A DNA stretch of 64,000 nucleotides from Trema orientale. Its lineage: Eukaryota; Streptophyta; Magnoliopsida; Rosales; Cannabaceae. The stretch covers positions 2,566,908 through 2,630,907 of the forward strand of contig JXTC01000004.1 in assembly GCA_002914845.1 (NCBI GenBank), read 5' to 3'. Made by a program: the position numbers and the translations under genes. Under the pieces are notes generated by a model that saw only the letters and a program-made list of their open reading frames with translations, made no database searches and had not been told where the DNA came from. This document shows, one piece after another, positions 60,008-64,000 of the stretch; the first letter of the stretch is position 1; each line of letters begins with the position of its first letter.

Positions 60008-61481
60008 ATGGTGCGCAAGTGTAGCAGAGGAATTGCAGAGATTGCGGTCATGGAGGTCGCTCAGGTAGGAGTGAGGACCAGAGCTCGAGCGGCGCTGGCT
60101 ATGGCTGCGGCGAGCTCACGTACGGCCGCGAAGAGGCGGAAGGTCAGTAGTAATGGAGAATTGATGAAGCTATCGACGACGACGACGACGGCGTCGTTCG
60201 TTGAGCTGAGGAGCCGAAGACGAGTCGTGATCGCGTCGACTACGGCGGAGAATTTGGTTCTTCCTCCGTCGTCGACCAAGGAGGAAGAGCGGTGGTGCTC
60301 AAGCCCGAGCTCCATTGATGATGATGATGATCAGGTTCAGGCCTCCTGTTGTTCGAGTAACGGTTCTAGTGAGCTCGCTCATCATGATGATGATGATGAT
60401 ATTGATCAGGACAGAACCAAATTCTTAGATCTGGAGGTGACAATAAACTTAAATTCAGCAATAAATTCTCTTTTTCAAAAAAATAAATAAATAACTTCAA
60501 TATATTGAGCTTTAATTGCTATCACCGTTCCATTCCGTTCGATATTAAGTTTCATTGATTATTGAATTTATTATTTCCTTTTTTTCTCTTCTTTCTTTTT
60601 TCTTTTTTTTTTTTTTTTTTCTCAGGATGATGAGAGTGGCGAAGTTGAAACATCGACGTATTACTCCTCCAGACAAAGGTTTTCAATTCAAAACCAAAAG
60701 CACTACAACAAATAACTCAACGTTTTTATATTTCGAAATCTCTTCAAATCCTTTATTTTCTCAACCTTTTTTCACGGCTCCTAAATTCAAATTTCAAAAT
60801 ATGGAGCTCAAATTTTCAATTTCTCTCCCTTATATAAACTCGTTACTCATACACATACATACACAAACACACTCACTCACTCACTTTCATACATTATATA
60901 AGCACTAAACTAAACAGTCTCTTTTCTCTGTCGTTTAAGTAAGCTTAAATTGTCTACTATTTATATATATACTCAGGAGAGAGATGACCCCTTCGAGTAA
61001 GCTTCGAGAAGAATCAGACGACGTAGATTCAACGGCGAGGCCAACTGTTGTGGATTCTAGCCGTAGATCAGTGGTGGCGGATCAGAAAGTGCCGAGTGAG
61101 ATTGAGCTCGAAGAATTCTTCGCAACCGCCGAGAAAGACATACAAAAACGATTTCAGGAGAAGTAAGAATAATATATTTTCACGAATAATTAATTAATGA
61201 ACGAACTCATGTCTGATAGTAGTACTCCTACTCAAAAGAGACTTAAATTCAGCTTTATTGTTTGTTTGTCTCCTGAGAAAATAATAGTACAATTGACTTT
61301 TTTCTTTTTTTCTTTTTTCTTTCTTGCATTTGCATTAATTTCTCAACAATCAATAATCATGATGAGGAGGAGCATGAAAACCGAGAGTTCTAATTCCTGA
61401 ATTTCTTGCAGGTATAATTACGATATTGCCAAGGACACTCCTTTGGAAGGACGTTATGAGTGGGTTAGATTAAAGCCATGA
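60008..61481 (+). CDS. KRP: Kip-related protein (ICK/KRP), cyclin-dependent kinase inhibitor
   Basis: Four exons: 60008-60436, 60626-60678, 60977-61162 and 61412-61481. The joined frame is 245 aa. KRPs bind CDKA/CYCD complexes in the nucleus and block entry into or progress through the cell cycle. The diagnostic C-terminal inhibitor domain is complete (about 199-245): the cyclin-binding stretch ELEEFFATAEKDIQKRF and the CDK-binding end PLEGRYEWVRL. N-terminal motifs AVMEVAQVGVRTRARAAL and VELRSRRR resemble the KRP3/4/5 group. TAAKRRK is a possible nuclear signal. Two poly-Asp runs (GAT repeats) and a Thr run are simple-repeat expansions in coding sequence. Exon 4 is only 70 nt and supplies the final 22 residues. 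Upstream sequence carries an MSA-type site and ACGT cores. The subgroup assignment is tentative. Confidence 0.93.
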
Positions 61482-64000
61482 AGAAATTATAATATTCATT
61501 CAACCGAAAGAAAAAAAAAGGGAAAAGAAAAGAAAAAGCTAAAATCACCAAACGAAAAGGTACTGGCTGATGATCACGATCATGATCAGGCTCTGAATTC
61601 TGATATTATTATTATTAGTGCGACTAATTAGTTAGTAACTCAGTACTAATTAATTTAATTTTAAGCTTAGCTAGGCCTAGCTTCTCTATGTACAGCTTTT
61701 TCTCTCTCTGTCACTAGGGATTAGACGAATTAAGCAAGATAGCATTAGTGGTAGTAGTAGCAGCAGCAGCAGGAGGAGCTGAATTTGTTCTCTGTACGTA
61801 TTGTGCGGGAAAATTTTCTTAGAAAGAAAGAAAATTGAAGATTATTTTCCTGCGAGGAAGAAAAATATTTGTGCATGAATCATACACTTCTTTTATCTTC
61901 ATTTCTTTTCTTTTCTATTATTATTATTTTTTTCATTTTTAGCCCCTAAATTTCGTGTCTGTTTCTCTGGAAGACTGCAACTCGTTCCCCTTCCCCACTA
62001 GCCGCCTGGTACGAACACAGTCGGAATTTCAGATTTGATTTCTTTTAGCATCATTTAAATTACTTTAGAAAAAAGAAAAAAATTTCCAATGTCGTTTTCT
62101 TATTTGTAAACATATGCTTCACCGTTTTTCTCCTTTATTTTTCTCATCGATATTTCGGAAAATATCTTATAGTAATATCATAATTATCAATTGTATAAGG
62201 TTTTTTTTTTTTTTTCTCTCTCTGTTGGCTTTTAATTATGGGACAATACGAATAAGATTAAAATTCATAAGGGCTTGAGTCTCGAAGGGAATGGGGAAGG
62301 GAAGGCAGGGCATGGGGAGAGCCGAGAGGGCAGGTACAATACAAAGACTATTGTCATGCCCGTTTAAGTTGCGGACACGTGTTAAGGATCCGAAAATTAA
62401 CCTTATCCCCCCATGTGCTAGAGTCTTCTAGCCTCACCATTATATTCGCTTTTCCAAGTACAACCCACAAAGAAAACAAAATAGAGGAAAATAAATAGTA
62501 CATAAATTCTTGAGTAATAGGATAGAAAGAAAGAAAATGACGTTTTTTCCTTTTTAAAGATGGGTAATTGCCTAGTTGGTTCAATGCTATATAAATAGCT
62601 ATATTACCACTCTATATGTGTACCTACATGTAGCACAAAAGGGTTAAGAGGCAGCAAAGATGGGAATAGGAAAGTGAGAGTGGCGAAAAGCAAGATAGAT
62701 TTCTCTGAGTATTTCTGAATTTGATGGTGTGTGGGTTGGAACGTAATGGAATGAATAGGAGGCTAAACTTTATATATGGCAGCAGGTTATGATGTGCTGA
62801 GACTTGAGAGGCGCAGCCAGTGTCGCTTTCTGTTTCGACAGTATAATCATTGGAAAAAGAGGTTATATGATTCTTAGAGATATTTTTGCTTCTGCTGTGC
62901 TGCTGCAATTTTGCAGAGATTAAAAAGATGACAATAACAATATCTTTATTTTCATTTAAGAAATAATTCTTAGTATAAAGTATTTTGAGATATTGTTAAT
63001 TAGTACTACATGGGCATGCATATGTTGCCTCTTTTTTTACATTTCGATATATATTAATTTCTTTTTAGTAGTATAATATAGTGTCCTTTTCTTTTCAGTT
63101 GCCACTCACTACAGTTGATGGCTCGATGGTTGTAGCCAGTATCATTTTTATAAATACGTACGACAGAGTGATGAGATATATAGTAGCAGTATGGAATAGG
63201 GATTGACTGGTCAGGCAAAAGAATGGTAGAATTATGTGTGTTTCATTCAGTTTGTAAGTATCGATGATGCTCTTTCTTTTTTACGCTAACTTTTTATTCC
63301 AAATTCTTCCGTGAAAAGGGTCATGAAAGAAGCGACAGCCAATCAGCCATCAACCATAATAGGAAAACAAATGGTTTAAAAAAAAAAAAAACGTGGAAAG
63401 TTGTCCAACCAAATTTTTTAAGTAAAAAAAATAGTATGAAACGAATGGTGGAAGAAAGAATTTAAAATTAAGGGACCAACCTCAATACATGATTCCATTT
63501 CATCGCTAGCTAGAGTACTATTCATCTCCATTTTATATATACTTATATACTATTAGTATCTTATAATAAATTTAATCACGAAGAATTGTACTACTATAAG
63601 TTATTCACTAGCTAGAGCAGTGGTTGATGATTAATATATGCATGTTTCATCTGTCTTTATCATCAGAACTCTAATAGTGAAAATTAAACTTTATAGCTTA
63701 AGATCATATGGAATGTTCAGATAGATTTACTCATTTCAGACCATTCGCAAAACACTGGAGCGAATAGCATACTTGACGTTACGTGACATGCATTAGCCAA
63801 TTGATCGAACTATATTTTTGCATGACATTTTGAATAAAAAATATCGAAATCGATATCTACTATGCAGTTATAAAGATACAAAATGTAGTTTATGACCCAA
63901 ATTAATATTAAGAGTAAAAGAAGGTTTTATAATCTTTGGTTTTTTGACCGTTTGCTTACATTAAGGTGTACTGTATTATCTAAATATAGAGATGTATATG
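61482..64000. other. 3' UTR of the CDK-inhibitor gene and intergenic DNA to the window edge
   Basis: The 3' UTR probably extends through the GTAGTAGTAGCAGCAGCAGC stretch at about 61753. Beyond it I see AT-rich DNA with poly-T (62200) and no supported gene. The minus-strand frames at 62354-62584 and 62624-62908 have no recognisable domain. Confidence 0.5.

Noticed and set aside
1-64000. CRISPR array, bacterial operon, virus or plastid insertion
   Set aside because: No regularly spaced repeats with unique spacers, no polycistronic gene runs, no viral genes and no recognisable organelle sequence were seen.

Overview
This is a stretch of nuclear DNA from a flowering plant, almost certainly a eudicot. 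The evidence is spliced genes with GT/AG introns, plant-only protein families (a Kip-related CDK inhibitor, patatin-like lipases, an organellar methionine aminopeptidase), AT-rich intergenic DNA and many short plant-type transposon remnants. I could not fix the species. It is a draft assembly: 3732-4688 is a run of N, and 52561 is a single N. I saw no tRNA, rRNA, CRISPR array or bacterial operon.

Six protein-coding genes can be rebuilt exon by exon: (1) a membrane-anchored sulfotransferase-like protein, minus strand, 7219-9866, 6 exons, 342 aa; (2) patatin-like phospholipase A, plus strand, 25685-28249, 7 exons, 415 aa; (3) a protein with two CTLH/CRA modules and a UBA-like C-terminus, minus strand, 29214-34381, 12 coding exons, 722 aa; (4) patatin-like phospholipase B, minus strand, 36341-39265, 7 exons, 398 aa; (5) methionine aminopeptidase 1D, minus strand, 42233-46365, 10 exons, 352 aa; (6) a Kip-related CDK inhibitor, plus strand, 60008-61481, 4 exons, 245 aa. 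The two patatin genes are an inverted pair around the CTLH gene and share intron positions. Otherwise the neighbours show no common pathway, as is usual in a plant genome.

Layout: 0-7 kb is repeats (a LINE 3' end, two long-hairpin elements, an AACGACA-rich tract split by a retrotransposon LTR that contains the assembly gap). 7-10 kb is gene 1. 11.5-18.7 kb is a nest of DNA-transposon derivatives (one Harbinger-like element, three copies of one Mutator-type MITE, another MITE, three long hairpins). 18.7-25.6 kb is mostly featureless apart from a 179-bp tandem duplication. 25.6-46.4 kb is the gene-rich core (genes 2-5) with MITEs and LTR pieces in introns. 46.4-59.5 kb is a gene desert with two hairpin elements and SINEs. 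59.5-61.5 kb is gene 6, with a promoter carrying an MSA-type (AACGG) site and clustered ACGT motifs.

The less ordinary material is the repeat landscape: at least seven long-hairpin elements, several MITEs with clear 8- to 10-bp target duplications, two SINEs with 13- and 17-bp duplications, and an irregular AACGACA-studded sequence present at two sites 32 kb apart. I found no convincing undescribed protein system. All splice sites were read by eye and need transcript support.
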